DNA of 64,000 bases, taken from assembly GCA_965220205.1 (NCBI GenBank), contig OZ244812.1, positions 2,294,001-2,358,000 on the forward strand, in the 5' to 3' direction. Of the stretch, positions 5,947 through 15,256 are shown piece after piece (the stretch's first letter is position 1; every line of letters starts with the position of its first letter). This stretch comes from G965220205 sp965220205 (GTDB lineage Bacteria > Chloroflexota > Dehalococcoidia > Lucifugimonadales > Australimonadaceae). The notes under the pieces are model-generated. The model did no database searches and was not told the origin of the DNA. It worked only from the letters and a program-made list of their open reading frames with translations. Position numbers and translations under genes: made by a program.

Positions 5947-8205
5947 ATGACATCACAGGCCCTCAATTCCCTCGGCGAAGGGCTCAACGCAGCGCAGTGG
6001 GAAGCCGTCCAGCACGTCGAGGGCCCCCTCCTGATCGTCGCGGGCCCCGGCTCGGGGAAGACGCGCGTCATCACCCATCGGATCGCCTACCTCGTGAAGG
6101 AAGTCGGCGTAGGCCCGGGGCGCATCGCCGCCGTGACGTTCACCAACCGCGCGGCGAGGGAGATGCGCGAACGGTTCGCGCGGCTGCTGGGCGAGCGCGC
6201 CAAGTCCCTCACGGCCGGCACCTTCCACGGCCTGTGCGCCATGGTACTGCGCCGCGACGGCGAGGCCATCGGCATCCCGAAAGAGTTCGTCATCATGGAC
6301 GACGACGACCAGATCGGCCTGGTCAAGCAGGCCATGGAACTGGTCAACGTCGACCCCAAGCGCTACCCGCCGCGCGCCGTCCTCTCCGCGATCAGCGCCG
6401 CGAAGTCGCAGTTGCTCGGGCCGCAGGGCCTGGCCGGCGCGACCGGCCAGTACGACCAGATCGTCCACCGTGTGTTCGTCCAGTACCAAGCCGCCCTCGA
6501 ACGCAGCCACGCCGTGGACTTCGACGATCTGCTGCGGCGGACGGTCGAGCTGTTCCACGAGTCGCCGGAGACGCTGTCGAAGTACCAGGAGCGGTTCATC
6601 CACCTCATGGTCGATGAGTTCCAGGACACGAATGTGGCCCAGTACGAGATCGCCCGCCAGCTCGCCAACAAGTACCGCAACCTCGCCGTCGTCGGCGATC
6701 CCGATCAATCAATCTACTCCTGGCGCAACGCCGACATCCGGAACATCCTCTCGTTCCAGAAGGACTACCCGGACGCCAAGAAGGTGCGTCTCTCGCAGAA
6801 CTACCGCTCCACCGGCGCCATTCTCGAAGCCGCGCGGAGCCTCATCGCGGTCAACAAGCACCGCATCGCGCAGGACCTGTTCACCCGCAACGACGCCGGC
6901 GCGCCGGTGACGGTCGCCGAGGCCTACACCGAGGAGGAGGAGGCGCAGCTCGTTATCGAGGAGGTGGATCGCCTCGTCCGGCACGAGGATTTCGTCCTGC
7001 GCGACTGCGTCGTGACCTATCGGGTCAACGCGCAGTCCCGAGCGCTGGAAGAAGCCTGCCTCCGGTACGGGGTCCCATACAAGATTGTCGGCGGCGTCCG
7101 CTTCTACCACCGCCGGGAGATCAAGGACCTCCTCGCTTACCTGCGCCTCGTGCAGGACCCGTACGACGAGGTCAGCCTCACGCGGGTGGCCAACGTGCCG
7201 GCCCGCGGCATCGGCAAGCGCACGGTGGACGACCTCACGGCGTGGGCGCGCTCCCTCGACCTGCCGATGTACACGGCGCTGCAAGCCCTGGCGGGCAACG
7301 GGGCCGAGGCTGTGACGCCAGGCGGCGCGGGGCCGTTCAGCGCACGCCAGAGGCAGCAGCTCGTCGGCTTTCTTGGCCTCGTGAACGGCCTGCGCGAGAG
7401 CGCGAACACGCTCGATCTCCCCGATCTGATCGACGAGATCATGCAGCGTTCGGGATACCGGACCTCGCTGGTGAACTCGGAAGACACGGACGCGGAGGAC
7501 CGGCTCGACAATATCCGCGAGTTCCGCGGCGTGGCGGCGGACTACGCCGGGCTCCCCGCCTCCGAGTCGCTGCAGGCCTTCATCGAGAGCGCGGCGCTCG
7601 TACAGGACCAGGACTCGCTCACCGAGGACGAGCAGCAGTACCTCACGCTGATTACGCTTCATCAGATCAAGGGGCTCGAATACCCGGCCGTTTTCATCAC
7701 GGGTATGGAGGAGGGCCTGCTTCCCCACGTACGCTCGCTCGACGACCCCGCGCAGTTGGAGGAGGAGCGCCGCCTCGCCTACGTGGGCATGACCCGCGCG
7801 TGCAAGCGTCTCTACCTGCTGCGGTCGTTCAGGCGCCGTTTCCGGGGCGGCGCCCAGGGCTACCTGCCGTCGCGCTTCCTACAAGAGATACCACTGCGGC
7901 TCACTGCGACGCCCCAACGAGGCGGCGGCCGCTCCGGCGGTAGGGAGGGGCTCAGTGTGCTCGACCGCGCGGCCGCCGCGGCTGTCGCCGCTGGAGAGAC
8001 CGGCAACGCCGTTCCGGCCGCCCCGCCCCCGTACCGGGCGGGCGACAAGGTGACCCACGAGCGCTTCGGCAAGGGGATCGTCGTGAGCTGCGTGCCCAAA
8101 CCGGGGGACTTCGAGGTGACGGTCGCCTTCGTGGGCGACTCCGGCGTCAAGCGATTGCTGCACAGCTTCGCGAAACTCGAGAGGGCGGAGCAAGGCGCCC
8201 GATGA
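5947..8205 (+). CDS. pcrA: UvrD/PcrA-type superfamily 1 DNA helicase
   Basis: A 3'-5' DNA helicase used in repair and in clearing protein from DNA. The 752-aa product has Walker A GPGSGKT (33-39), motif II VDEFQDT near 222, the GDPDQSIYSWR and QNYRST motifs, motif V HQIKGLEYP and motif VI AYVGMTRA. A poorly conserved linker (about 655-700) leads to the C-terminal RFGKGIV-type Tudor-like domain that binds RNA polymerase in PcrA. Its stop overlaps the start of the next glycosyltransferase gene as ATGA. Confidence 0.94.
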   Translation: MTSQALNSLGEGLNAAQWEAVQHVEGPLLIVAGPGSGKTRVITHRIAYLVKEVGVGPGRIAAVTFTNRAAREMRERFARLLGERAKSLTAGTFHGLCAMVLRRDGEAIGIPKEFVIMDDDDQIGLVKQAMELVNVDPKRYPPRAVLSAISAAKSQLLGPQGLAGATGQYDQIVHRVFVQYQAALERSHAVDFDDLLRRTVELFHESPETLSKYQERFIHLMVDEFQDTNVAQYEIARQLANKYRNLAVVGDPDQSIYSWRNADIRNILSFQKDYPDAKKVRLSQNYRSTGAILEAARSLIAVNKHRIAQDLFTRNDAGAPVTVAEAYTEEEEAQLVIEEVDRLVRHEDFVLRDCVVTYRVNAQSRALEEACLRYGVPYKIVGGVRFYHRREIKDLLAYLRLVQDPYDEVSLTRVANVPARGIGKRTVDDLTAWARSLDLPMYTALQALAGNGAEAVTPGGAGPFSARQRQQLVGFLGLVNGLRESANTLDLPDLIDEIMQRSGYRTSLVNSEDTDAEDRLDNIREFRGVAADYAGLPASESLQAFIESAALVQDQDSLTEDEQQYLTLITLHQIKGLEYPAVFITGMEEGLLPHVRSLDDPAQLEEERRLAYVGMTRACKRLYLLRSFRRRFRGGAQGYLPSRFLQEIPLRLTATPQRGGGRSGGREGLSVLDRAAAAAVAAGETGNAVPAAPPPYRAGDKVTHERFGKGIVVSCVPKPGDFEVTVAFVGDSGVKRLLHSFAKLERAEQGAR

Positions 8206-8951
8206 GCTCGGACTTGAGCAGCGGCGACGATGGCCTCGCGGTCGAGTTGTCCGTCGTCGTGCCCGCCTACAACGAGGAGCGCCGCATCGGGCCTACGCTC
8301 GAGCAGTACATCGACCTCTTCGGCGGGTCCCACGCCGGGACGTTCGAGCTGATTGCCGTCCTCAACGGCTGCACCGACGGCACCCGCCGCATCGTGGAGG
8401 ACGTCGCCCGCAACGCTCCGCAGGTGCGGATCATCGAGTTCGTCCGCCCGCTGGGCAAGGGCGGCGCAATCTGGGAAGGGATGGCCGTCGCGCTCGGCGC
8501 CAAGATCGCGTTCGTCGACGCGGACAACATGGTGCGCGCGCCGGAGACGGCGAAGCTCATTCGCGCTCTCGATACGTACGACATCGCCATCGGCGACCGC
8601 TACTCCGGCGTGCGGCTCAACGCCGGCCGGTCGATCGCTCGGGACCTGATTACGTTCGGGTCACGCCGTTGGGTGCGGTTCTTCCTGGGCTTGCCCTACT
8701 CGGACACGCAGTGCGGCGCGAAGGCGTTCCGCGCCGCCGCGTGGCGCGCCATCGCCCCGAACATCGTCGAACGAGGATGGGCGTTCGACCTCGACGTGCT
8801 CGCTCACGCGCGCCGGCTGGGCTTCACCGTGGCGGAGACGCCGGTGACGTGGGAGCACATGGCGGCAGGTTCGAAGGTGCACGCTTGGAAGGACGTGCCG
8901 CAGACGTTCCTGGCGACGTTCCGCATCAGGCAGCGGGCGGGGCGGGGCTAG
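8202..8951 (+). CDS. Family 2 glycosyltransferase, dolichyl-phosphate glucosyltransferase-like
   Basis: A 249-aa GT-A fold glycosyltransferase. It starts with LSVVVPAYNEERRI, carries the metal-binding FVDADN (about residues 106-111), and retains the DTQCGAKAFR acceptor-region motif seen in Alg5/Dpm-like enzymes. No membrane segment is obvious. It probably transfers a sugar from a nucleotide donor to a polyprenyl phosphate; the substrate cannot be read from sequence. It overlaps pcrA by 4 bp and the converging downstream gene by 4 bp. Confidence 0.85.
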   Translation: MSSDLSSGDDGLAVELSVVVPAYNEERRIGPTLEQYIDLFGGSHAGTFELIAVLNGCTDGTRRIVEDVARNAPQVRIIEFVRPLGKGGAIWEGMAVALGAKIAFVDADNMVRAPETAKLIRALDTYDIAIGDRYSGVRLNAGRSIARDLITFGSRRWVRFFLGLPYSDTQCGAKAFRAAAWRAIAPNIVERGWAFDLDVLAHARRLGFTVAETPVTWEHMAAGSKVHAWKDVPQTFLATFRIRQRAGRG

Positions 8952-9700
8952 GGCAGGAAACGGGTCAGGGCGGTGCGGGCGCGCCACGCGGCGAGACGAG
9001 TCACGAGCGCGGCGAAGACTGCGAGCTCGCCGAACCCGGCCTTGGACTTGCCCCCGCGGCGGTCTTGGAACACGATGGGCCACTCGGCGATCCGCAGACC
9101 GGGAGTCGTCACGAGGAGTTCTAGGAGCCACTTGAAGCCGCGAGCCGAATAGCGCGTCGGCATCTCGCGCAGCAAGGCGGTCTTGCACAACACGTAACCG
9201 GTGAGCACGTCGCGGGGGCGCACCCGCAACGCAGTGCGGGCGCTCGCGTTCAAGATGGTGCTGGCGAGCCGCCGGGGCGGGGGCTGCCCGATGTTGGCGG
9301 CGCCGGGCGCGAACCGGGAACCGATGACGACGTCGTACCCTTCCTGGGCCTTCGCCAGCATGCCGGGAATCTCCGCCGGGTCGTGCGAAAAGTCGGCGTC
9401 GAGTATGCAGGCGAACCTCCCGCGCGCCGCGTGGGCCGCATGGAAGACGGCGCTTGCCAGGCCGTGTTTGCCGTCCCGGGAGAGCAGCCGCACACGCGGC
9501 TCCGTGGAGGCAAAGGCCGCCACCTCCTCCGCCGTGCCGTCGGGGCTGTTGTCATCGACAACGATGACCTCGGAGGGGGTGCAGTCGAGCGCGCCAAGGA
9601 CCGCGCGCGCAAGCGGCACGATTGTGACGCGCTCGTTGCGGGTGGGAATGACGATTGAGATAAGCGGAGGTGAGACCGAAGCGGCTGGCTCGCTGGTCAT
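8948..9700 (-). CDS. Polyprenol-phosphate mannosyltransferase-like family 2 glycosyltransferase
   Basis: A 250-aa GT2 enzyme with the Dpm1 hallmarks: SIVIPTRNE at the start, VVDDNSPDGTAE, CILDADFSHDPAEIP (donor/metal site) and VIGSRFAPG. It likely makes a polyprenyl-phosphate sugar from GDP- or UDP-sugar at the inner membrane face. A C-terminal membrane domain is lacking, so this is the short Dpm1 form. It converges on the preceding glycosyltransferase gene with stops overlapping by 4 bp, and diverges from the nucleotidyltransferase gene; the three form a glycan locus. Confidence 0.88.
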   Translation of the reverse strand: MTSEPAASVSPPLISIVIPTRNERVTIVPLARAVLGALDCTPSEVIVVDDNSPDGTAEEVAAFASTEPRVRLLSRDGKHGLASAVFHAAHAARGRFACILDADFSHDPAEIPGMLAKAQEGYDVVIGSRFAPGAANIGQPPPRRLASTILNASARTALRVRPRDVLTGYVLCKTALLREMPTRYSARGFKWLLELLVTTPGLRIAEWPIVFQDRRGGKSKAGFGELAVFAALVTRLAAWRARTALTRFLP

Positions 9701-9749
9701 GGAGTCTGCTCCCGCTCGCGACGGGCGGGGCCGTTTCGCGCTCGGCGTA

Positions 9750-9759
9750 TGCCTAGCAT
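9750..9759 (-). promoter_or_regulatory. Extended -10 of the minus-strand glycosyltransferase
   Basis: Read on the minus strand, TGCTAGGCAT fits the extended -10 pattern that recurs in this window. It lies about 50 bp upstream of the gene starting at 9700. The evidence is the motif only. Confidence 0.35.
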
Positions 9760-9871
9760 CTTAGGGTATGCGGCTAGGGTACAGGGAGAGGCTGGGACTG
9801 GCAATGTTCCTTCTGCCCTGCCCGCAGGGCAGGCGTCTTCTCCGTCGCTTTACGCCGGTTCCCGGCGCGGC

Positions 9872-9877
9872 TAGACT
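9872..9877 (+). promoter_or_regulatory. -10 element deciding the GTG start at 9885
   Basis: TAGACT ends 7 nt before a GTG in the frame of the nucleotidyltransferase, placing the transcript start at the codon itself. This favours the shorter, leaderless form of the protein over in-frame starts further upstream. Confidence 0.5.
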
Positions 9878-9884
9878 CGCGCCC

Positions 9885-10616
9885 GTGTCCTCGCACCACT
9901 CGGCGCCGATAACGACTGCGCTGGTGCTCGCGGGAGGCCGTGGCGAGCGCCTCCGGCCTCTCACCGACGACCGGCCCAAGCCAATGGCGCCCATCGACGG
10001 CGTCCCGCTCTTGCACTACCACTTGGCCTGGCTTCGGGCGCAGGGCGTCACTCGCGCCGTGTTGCTCGCCGGGTACCGCCACGACGTCATCGAAGCCTAC
10101 TTCGCGGAACCACGAATCGCCGGACTCACGGTCGAGACCGTCGTGGAACAGAGCCCTCTGGGCCGAGGCGGCGCCATCCGCCACGGGTTCGAAAAGGCAG
10201 GCGTCGCCGATGACCTGGTCGTGGCCACCAACGGCGATGTCCTGACGGATCAGCTGCTGGCGCCCATCGTGGAGCTGCACCGCGAATCGGACGTTTCCGC
10301 CACGATTATGCTGACGCCGATGGTGAGCCCCTACGGCGTCGTTGACGTCGAAGAAGACGGGAAGGTGACCGGCTTTCGCGAGGCTCCGGTTCTGCCCCAT
10401 TGGATCAATGCCGGCGTCTACGTCCTAGCCAGCTCGCTGGTTCCGAGGTTCCCGGCGGTGGGGGACCACGAGACGAGCACGTTTCCCGAACTGGCGCAGG
10501 CGGGGAAACTGGCGGGGTACCGCAGCCGGGCCTTCTGGCGCTCAGTCGAGTCGTCGAAGGACTTGCGCGAGGTGGGCGAGCACCTGAACGCTCACCCCGG
10601 TCCGTGGGCGGGCTGA
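9885..10616 (+). CDS. NDP-sugar nucleotidyltransferase
   Basis: A 243-aa nucleotidyltransferase of the GlmU/RfbA/ManC type, which activates a sugar 1-phosphate with an NTP. The binding loop LVLAGGRGERLRPLTDDRPKPM is near the N-terminus, TNGDVL gives the catalytic Asp, and WINAGVYVL is typical of the sugar pocket. I use the GTG at 9885 because the glycine-rich loop then begins around residue 13, as usual in the family; a start at 9768 would add 39 residues. The sugar is unknown. The gene's 3' end overlaps tilS by 25 bp, tail to tail. Confidence 0.88.
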   Translation: MSSHHSAPITTALVLAGGRGERLRPLTDDRPKPMAPIDGVPLLHYHLAWLRAQGVTRAVLLAGYRHDVIEAYFAEPRIAGLTVETVVEQSPLGRGGAIRHGFEKAGVADDLVVATNGDVLTDQLLAPIVELHRESDVSATIMLTPMVSPYGVVDVEEDGKVTGFREAPVLPHWINAGVYVLASSLVPRFPAVGDHETSTFPELAQAGKLAGYRSRAFWRSVESSKDLREVGEHLNAHPGPWAG

Positions 10617-12004
10617 GCCGTCAGCACGAGTACGCGGCGCGTGTCTGGCGTGACTCGCGCCCAGTGTGCGATCCGTACGCCGGGGACCCACGCGATTCCC
10701 TGCCGGGAGGCCACGAGCGGGAGCGACGCCCGGCTGCTTCGCCGGACCTTCGCGTTGACGAGCACGTCCTGGAGACGCACGCCCTCGTCCATCCCCAGGG
10801 GTTGAAACCGGTCGCCGCGAGCGGGGGCGCGGACACAAAGGCCGCCCGACACGACATCGGCGTCGAGCCATGCCTGCCACGGGTCGGCGATTGGGCCGTC
10901 GAGGGGGCGGGCAGTCAGCTCCGCGGTGAGCTCCCAGCCGCCGAAGGCCGTCGTTCCCGGCGTCGTTAGTGGTACGGCGCTGAGCTGGGCAGGGGGAAGG
11001 GCGGGCATGGCTATCCGGCACGTTTCCTGCTCGACGACGAATCGCACTCCGCCGCCGAGGGCGAGCTCGCCGCCATGCGACTCAGCGGCCAGCCGGTGCA
11101 TCGCGGTCACTCGAGCACGGGAGAGCGCGGCGGGAGCCACACGGACACGGCGGAACGCGTCCTGCGCTACTCGCGCGAAGAGCGGAAGCGGGAGGCCGGC
11201 CATGGCGCCGCGGGGCCAGCTCACGGCGCCGTCCGACCGCCTTTCGGCCCCGGCTACCGCATCGGCCGCGAGTGCGGCGAGGAGCGCATCGTCGTCGCGT
11301 GCGGATAGGGCGAAGCCCGCCAGGAGCGAGCGCACGCTGGGGTTGATCCGCTCGAGTTCATGGAGGACCCGGCGGCGTACGCGGTTGCGGGCGAAGCGAA
11401 GGTTGCGGTTGGAGCCGTCCCGTGCCGGGCGGACCCCGGCCTCCTCACAAGCTTGCTCGGTGAGCGCCCGCGGCACGCCGAGCAGTGGACGCAGCAACAG
11501 GAGGTCTTTCTCCTCGTCCGACGGCCACGGTCCGATGTCCGCCATGGCGGCTGCGCCGCGCAACCCCGCCCCGCGCGTGAGGCGCAGCAGCACCGTCTCC
11601 GCCTGGTCGTCCTCCGTGTGAGCCGTCGCCACCGCACGGGCGCCGGTGGAGCGAGCAACGCTCGCGAGGAACGCATAGCGTGCGTTCCTCGCGCCCGACT
11701 CCGTCGGCCCCGATGCGCCTGCGGAATGCGTTAGGGGGAGACCGCACGCGGCGGCGGCGCGCCGTACCAGCGCGGCCTCGCGCTTCTCGGCAGAGGGTCG
11801 CAGTCCGTGAGAGAAGTGCGCGACGACGAGCGCGGGACGGCGACGAGGCGACAGGGAGGCGGCCGCGAGCAGCAGCGCCAGCGAGTCGGCGCCGCCCGAG
11901 ACGGCGAGGACGAGCGTCCCCCCTCTCAGCCGATCGTCGTGGGCGCGGAGCGCGGCGAGAATAGCACGGGCCAGTTTGGCGGTTGCTCGACCGGGGGTGG
12001 GCAT
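10592..12004 (-). CDS. tilS: tRNA(Ile)-lysidine synthetase TilS
   Basis: This enzyme ligates lysine to C34 of tRNA-Ile(CAU), changing it from Met to Ile decoding; it is essential. The PP-loop SGGADS lies at residues 36-41, followed by the HFSHGLRP and AHTEDDQAETVLLRL motifs. The C-terminal region (about 380-470) is the substrate-binding TilS-C domain. Length 470 aa is typical. Its end overlaps the convergent nucleotidyltransferase gene. The upstream minus-strand gene ends 22 bp before its start, suggesting one transcript. Confidence 0.93.
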   Translation of the reverse strand: MPTPGRATAKLARAILAALRAHDDRLRGGTLVLAVSGGADSLALLLAAASLSPRRRPALVVAHFSHGLRPSAEKREAALVRRAAAACGLPLTHSAGASGPTESGARNARYAFLASVARSTGARAVATAHTEDDQAETVLLRLTRGAGLRGAAAMADIGPWPSDEEKDLLLLRPLLGVPRALTEQACEEAGVRPARDGSNRNLRFARNRVRRRVLHELERINPSVRSLLAGFALSARDDDALLAALAADAVAGAERRSDGAVSWPRGAMAGLPLPLFARVAQDAFRRVRVAPAALSRARVTAMHRLAAESHGGELALGGGVRFVVEQETCRIAMPALPPAQLSAVPLTTPGTTAFGGWELTAELTARPLDGPIADPWQAWLDADVVSGGLCVRAPARGDRFQPLGMDEGVRLQDVLVNAKVRRSSRASLPLVASRQGIAWVPGVRIAHWARVTPDTRRVLVLTAQPAHGPG

Positions 12005-12026
12005 GCCGTCGCGGCCCTGCGGCGGC

Positions 12027-13298
12027 CTACGCCGGAGCGGTGGGCCCGTGGATGACGCGGACCCGTGCGATGCGGACGCCCTGCATCTCGGTGACGATAA
12101 ACTGGAGGTCGCTGTAGGTTAGCGTGCCGCCTACTTCGGGCAGCTTCCCGAGCTGCTCGAGCATGAACCCGGCGACCGTTTCGTACTCTCCCGCCGGAAG
12201 GCCCAGGCCGACGCCATCGTTGGCCTCTGCAATAGAGAGACCGGCGTCCAGATCGAACATTCCATCCGCGAGTTCGATGAACCCCTCCGGCGCGGGCTGC
12301 TCCTCGTCGCCGACTCTGCCCACGATGTCCTCAACGAGCCGCTTGAGGGTAACGAGCCCCGCGACGCCGCCGAACTCGTCGGCGATCAGCGCGAGCTGGT
12401 CGCCCTTGCTGCGCATCTCGTCGAACAGGTGTTGCACGCGCTTCGTCTCCGGCACGAACGTTGCCGGGCGGACCCGCACCGTCGCTACCGAATCCAGGTC
12501 GGCGCCGGCGGAGAGCAGGCGCATGACGTCCTTCACCGCGATGAGGCCGACGACGTTGTCCAGCGTTCCCTGGCAGACGGGAAAGCGGGTGTGGTAGTTC
12601 TCGTCGTAGAGGTCGAGGAAACCGCGGATTGTCGTGCCCTCCTCGATCCACACGACTTCCGGCCGGGGCGTCATCACCTCTCGGACCTGGCGGTCGCCGA
12701 ACTCGAGGACGCGCCGGATCATGTCGGCCTCGCCAGCCTCGACCGCGCCCTCCTGACGCCCGACGCTGATCATGTTCTTGATCTCCTCCTCGGTAATGAC
12801 GGCCGTACTGTTGGTCGCGCCAAAGAGCCGGCCCACGCACGAGCTGAGCGCTTCGAGGATGAGGGACGCGGGGCGGAGCACCCAGCCGATCCACTCAATC
12901 GGGAGGGCGACGATGATGGAGACGAGCTCGGGCCGCCGGGCGGCGGCTGTCTTGGGGAGCGTCTCGCCAAAGATCAGCAGTACGACGGTGACCGTGCCGG
13001 TAGCGATGAGCACTGCCTGGTTCTCGTTGTCGAAGATGGATATGGCAATCGCCGTGGCCAGCGCGGCGAGGCCGGTGTTGACGAGGTTGTTGCCGAGCAG
13101 GATGGGGGGCAGCAGCTTCTCGGGCCGCTCGGTCATATGGGCCACCCGAGCCGCGCCCGCGGTGCGGATGCTCACGAGGTGCTGAATCCGAACGCGCTGG
13201 ACCGACAGCAGCGCAGCCTCGGACCCGGAGAAGAACGCGGAGAGGAAGATGAACACCACCAGGAGCAGGATGCTGGCGGCGCCAACTTCACCGAACAT
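12027..13298 (-). CDS. CNNM/CBS membrane protein of the CorC/HlyC family
   Basis: A 423-aa inner-membrane protein. The N-terminal DUF21 (CNNM) domain has four hydrophobic segments between about 5 and 150, beginning LLLVVFIFLSAFFSGSEAALLS. Two CBS domains follow (about 200-325, with MTPRPEVVWIEE and a second unit near LIADEFGG), then the CorC_HlyC domain at the C-terminus. Family members are linked to magnesium/cobalt efflux and resistance, though the transported ion is uncertain. Start chosen at the ATG encoding MFGEVG, with GGAAAGG about 9 nt upstream; an earlier ATG lacks this. Confidence 0.9.
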   Translation of the reverse strand: MFGEVGAASILLLVVFIFLSAFFSGSEAALLSVQRVRIQHLVSIRTAGAARVAHMTERPEKLLPPILLGNNLVNTGLAALATAIAISIFDNENQAVLIATGTVTVVLLIFGETLPKTAAARRPELVSIIVALPIEWIGWVLRPASLILEALSSCVGRLFGATNSTAVITEEEIKNMISVGRQEGAVEAGEADMIRRVLEFGDRQVREVMTPRPEVVWIEEGTTIRGFLDLYDENYHTRFPVCQGTLDNVVGLIAVKDVMRLLSAGADLDSVATVRVRPATFVPETKRVQHLFDEMRSKGDQLALIADEFGGVAGLVTLKRLVEDIVGRVGDEEQPAPEGFIELADGMFDLDAGLSIAEANDGVGLGLPAGEYETVAGFMLEQLGKLPEVGGTLTYSDLQFIVTEMQGVRIARVRVIHGPTAPA

Positions 13299-13402
13299 GG
13301 ATGGACCTTTCCCGTGGCGGCTGCATCGCGGAGCCGCACGCACGAATTCAAGTCTAGCGATGGTAGCACACGGGCGCCGCGCGCAAGCTGCGGGCCATGT
13401 GC

Positions 13403-13408
13403 TAGCCT
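13403..13408 (+). promoter_or_regulatory. Extended -10 of tsaD
   Basis: TGCTAGCCT (-10 = TAGCCT) ends 11 nt before the tsaD ATG, giving a leader of about 5 nt at most. No ribosome-binding site is visible between them. Confidence 0.5.
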
Positions 13409-13419
13409 ACCCTTCCGTC

Positions 13420-14436
13420 ATGCTTGTCCTGGGTATCGAGAGTTCATGCGACGAAACCGCCGCCGCCGTCGTGGAGGATGGGCGGCGCGTTGTTTCGGAC
13501 GTCGTTGCTTCGCAGGTGGCGATACACGCGCGCTACGGCGGCGTCGTACCGGAGGTGGCCTCGCGCCAGCACCTGCTCCAAGTGGTCCCGGTGCTTGAAG
13601 CGGCGCTCAGCGAGGCGGAGGTCACGCTCGACCAGATCGGCGCGGTGGCCGTCACCCGCGGCCCGGGGCTCATGGGCTCGCTCATGGTGGGAGTGAACGC
13701 GGCCAAGGCGCTCGCGTACGGGCGGGGCCTGCCGCTGGTTGGGGTGCACCATCTCGAAGGCCACACCTACGCGGCCTGGCTCGCGCACGACGACCCGGCG
13801 GCGGACCCGGGGTTCCCGCTCATCGTCCTGCTCGCGTCCGGGGCCCACACTGACCTGATCCTGATGCGCGGCCACGGCGACTATGAGTTGCTCGGCCGCA
13901 CCCGTGACGACGCGGCGGGCGAGGCGTTCGATAAGAGCGCCCGCTTGCTCGGCCTCGGTTACCCGGGCGGACCCGCCATCCAGCGGGCGGCCGAGGGCGT
14001 CACGCCGAGCCTGAAGCTGCCGCGGGCGTGGTTGGGAGACTCGCTGGACTTCAGCTTCTCAGGGCTCAAGACGGCGGTGCTCCACAAGGCACGGGAGCTT
14101 GGCGTCTACCCGCCCCCGGAGGGCGGAGCCGACCAGCGCGTCGTCGGCGAGATCGCGGCCGCCTTCCAGGAAGCGGTCGCGGACGTGATAGCGACGAAGG
14201 CGATCGAGGCGGTGCGCCGCTACGACGCTCGGGGGCTGGTGCTCGGCGGCGGCGTGTCGGCCAACAGCCGCCTGCGCGAGGCGTGCCGGGAGGCGCCGAC
14301 GCCCGTCCTGATTCCGCCGCCCCGGCTCTGCACCGACAACGGCGCGATGATCGGAGCGGCGGGCTACCACCGGTACGCGATGGGCGTGAGGCACGGGCTC
14401 GAGTTCGACGCCTCGCCGAGCCTGGCCCTGACATAG
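13420..14436 (+). CDS. tsaD: tRNA N6-threonylcarbamoyladenosine synthase TsaD
   Basis: TsaD transfers threonylcarbamoyl from TC-AMP to A37 of ANN-decoding tRNAs. The 338-aa protein starts in the canonical way, MLVLGIESSCDETAAAVV, which fixes the start against longer in-frame options. The iron/zinc ligands H111 and H115 lie in HHLEGH, and GGGVSAN in the C-terminal half is the ASKHA nucleotide site. The TsaB/TsaE partners are not in this window. The gene is divergent from the CorC/HlyC gene. Confidence 0.95.
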   Translation: MLVLGIESSCDETAAAVVEDGRRVVSDVVASQVAIHARYGGVVPEVASRQHLLQVVPVLEAALSEAEVTLDQIGAVAVTRGPGLMGSLMVGVNAAKALAYGRGLPLVGVHHLEGHTYAAWLAHDDPAADPGFPLIVLLASGAHTDLILMRGHGDYELLGRTRDDAAGEAFDKSARLLGLGYPGGPAIQRAAEGVTPSLKLPRAWLGDSLDFSFSGLKTAVLHKARELGVYPPPEGGADQRVVGEIAAAFQEAVADVIATKAIEAVRRYDARGLVLGGGVSANSRLREACREAPTPVLIPPPRLCTDNGAMIGAAGYHRYAMGVRHGLEFDASPSLALT

Positions 14437-14473
14437 CCGAGTCTTGGAATAACAGCCCAGGCGCGAGGAGTAT

Positions 14474-15109
14474 ATGTACGTCGGTCGGATAGTCGCGGTC
14501 GGCAGGACGCCCTCGGGCAGCAACGCGGTGATGTACCGCGTGTCGAGCCGGTCGTTTCCCAACCGCCAGGCGATCGACATCAATGGCACGCTAGCCGTCA
14601 TTCCGCGCCCCGGGTTCGAGGGGGACCTGAGCAAGAACCCGTACATCGCGTACAACGCGCTGCGATTGGCTGGCGGGTGGGCGATCGCGGCGAACGGGAG
14701 CCACACGGACCCCATCGCCGAGAAGATCGCCGCCGGGATGCCGGTGCGCGACGCGTTGTCGCTGTCGCTGCTCGCCCTCGACTACGAGAAGGACGATTTC
14801 GACACGCCGCGGATCGCGGCGGCAGTCCCGCTCGCTGGCGGGTCGGGATGGCTCGCGACGGTGCGCCGGGACGCGCTGGTTGTGAAGGAGACGCCCCTCG
14901 AAGCGGGTCGCGCGGCGTACTTGGCGACGTATGAAGCGAACGACGTGCGAGCGGAGCAATCGTGCGTCCTCGCCGCGGAGTCGGCGGGAGACGTAGCCCG
15001 ATTCGTCGTCTCGGGCGGCGCGTTCGCCGAGCTCGAGAAGCCCGTCACGAGCGCGGCCGCAGTCGCCGGCCCCGGCGGCTTCTCGTTGGGCACGTTCATC
15101 GTCGAGTAA
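14474..15109 (+). CDS. purO: Archaeal-type IMP cyclohydrolase PurO
   Basis: PurO closes FAICAR to IMP, the last step of de novo purine synthesis. The 211-aa protein matches the IMP_cyclohyd family across its length: MYVGRIVAVGRTPSG at the start, YRVSSRSFPNR near 20-30, then the DYEKDDFDTPRI region. Most bacteria use bifunctional PurH instead; PurO is best known from archaea. GAGGAG lies 6 nt before the ATG. The nearby guaB3 and rdgB make this a loosely purine-related neighbourhood. Confidence 0.88.
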   Translation: MYVGRIVAVGRTPSGSNAVMYRVSSRSFPNRQAIDINGTLAVIPRPGFEGDLSKNPYIAYNALRLAGGWAIAANGSHTDPIAEKIAAGMPVRDALSLSLLALDYEKDDFDTPRIAAAVPLAGGSGWLATVRRDALVVKETPLEAGRAAYLATYEANDVRAEQSCVLAAESAGDVARFVVSGGAFAELEKPVTSAAAVAGPGGFSLGTFIVE

Positions 15110-15168
15110 CGGACGATGAGCCCGTGCGTCTCCCGGCGCCGCCGCCGTGGGGCGCCCCTCGTCCAAAC

Positions 15169-15215
15169 GGTCTCATTTGGTCCCATTTGGTCTCATTCCT
15201 CCTCTGGGTCCGGGC
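15169..15215 (-). repeat. Start-codon array homologous to the 5' end of the HTH gene at 38534
   Basis: On the minus strand ATG occurs at 15196, 15186 and 15176 in decamers ATGAGACCAA, ATGGGACCAA and ATGAGACCGT. The sequence just upstream, AGAGGAGGA, and the first decamer match the start region of the HTH gene near 38935-38950 almost exactly. Downstream coding similarity is lost within about 10 codons, so this looks like a truncated relic of that gene or element. Confidence 0.65.
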
Positions 15216-15256
15216 CGGAAGCTCGTGGACGGAGGAGAGGGCTCCGCTCTTGCAAC

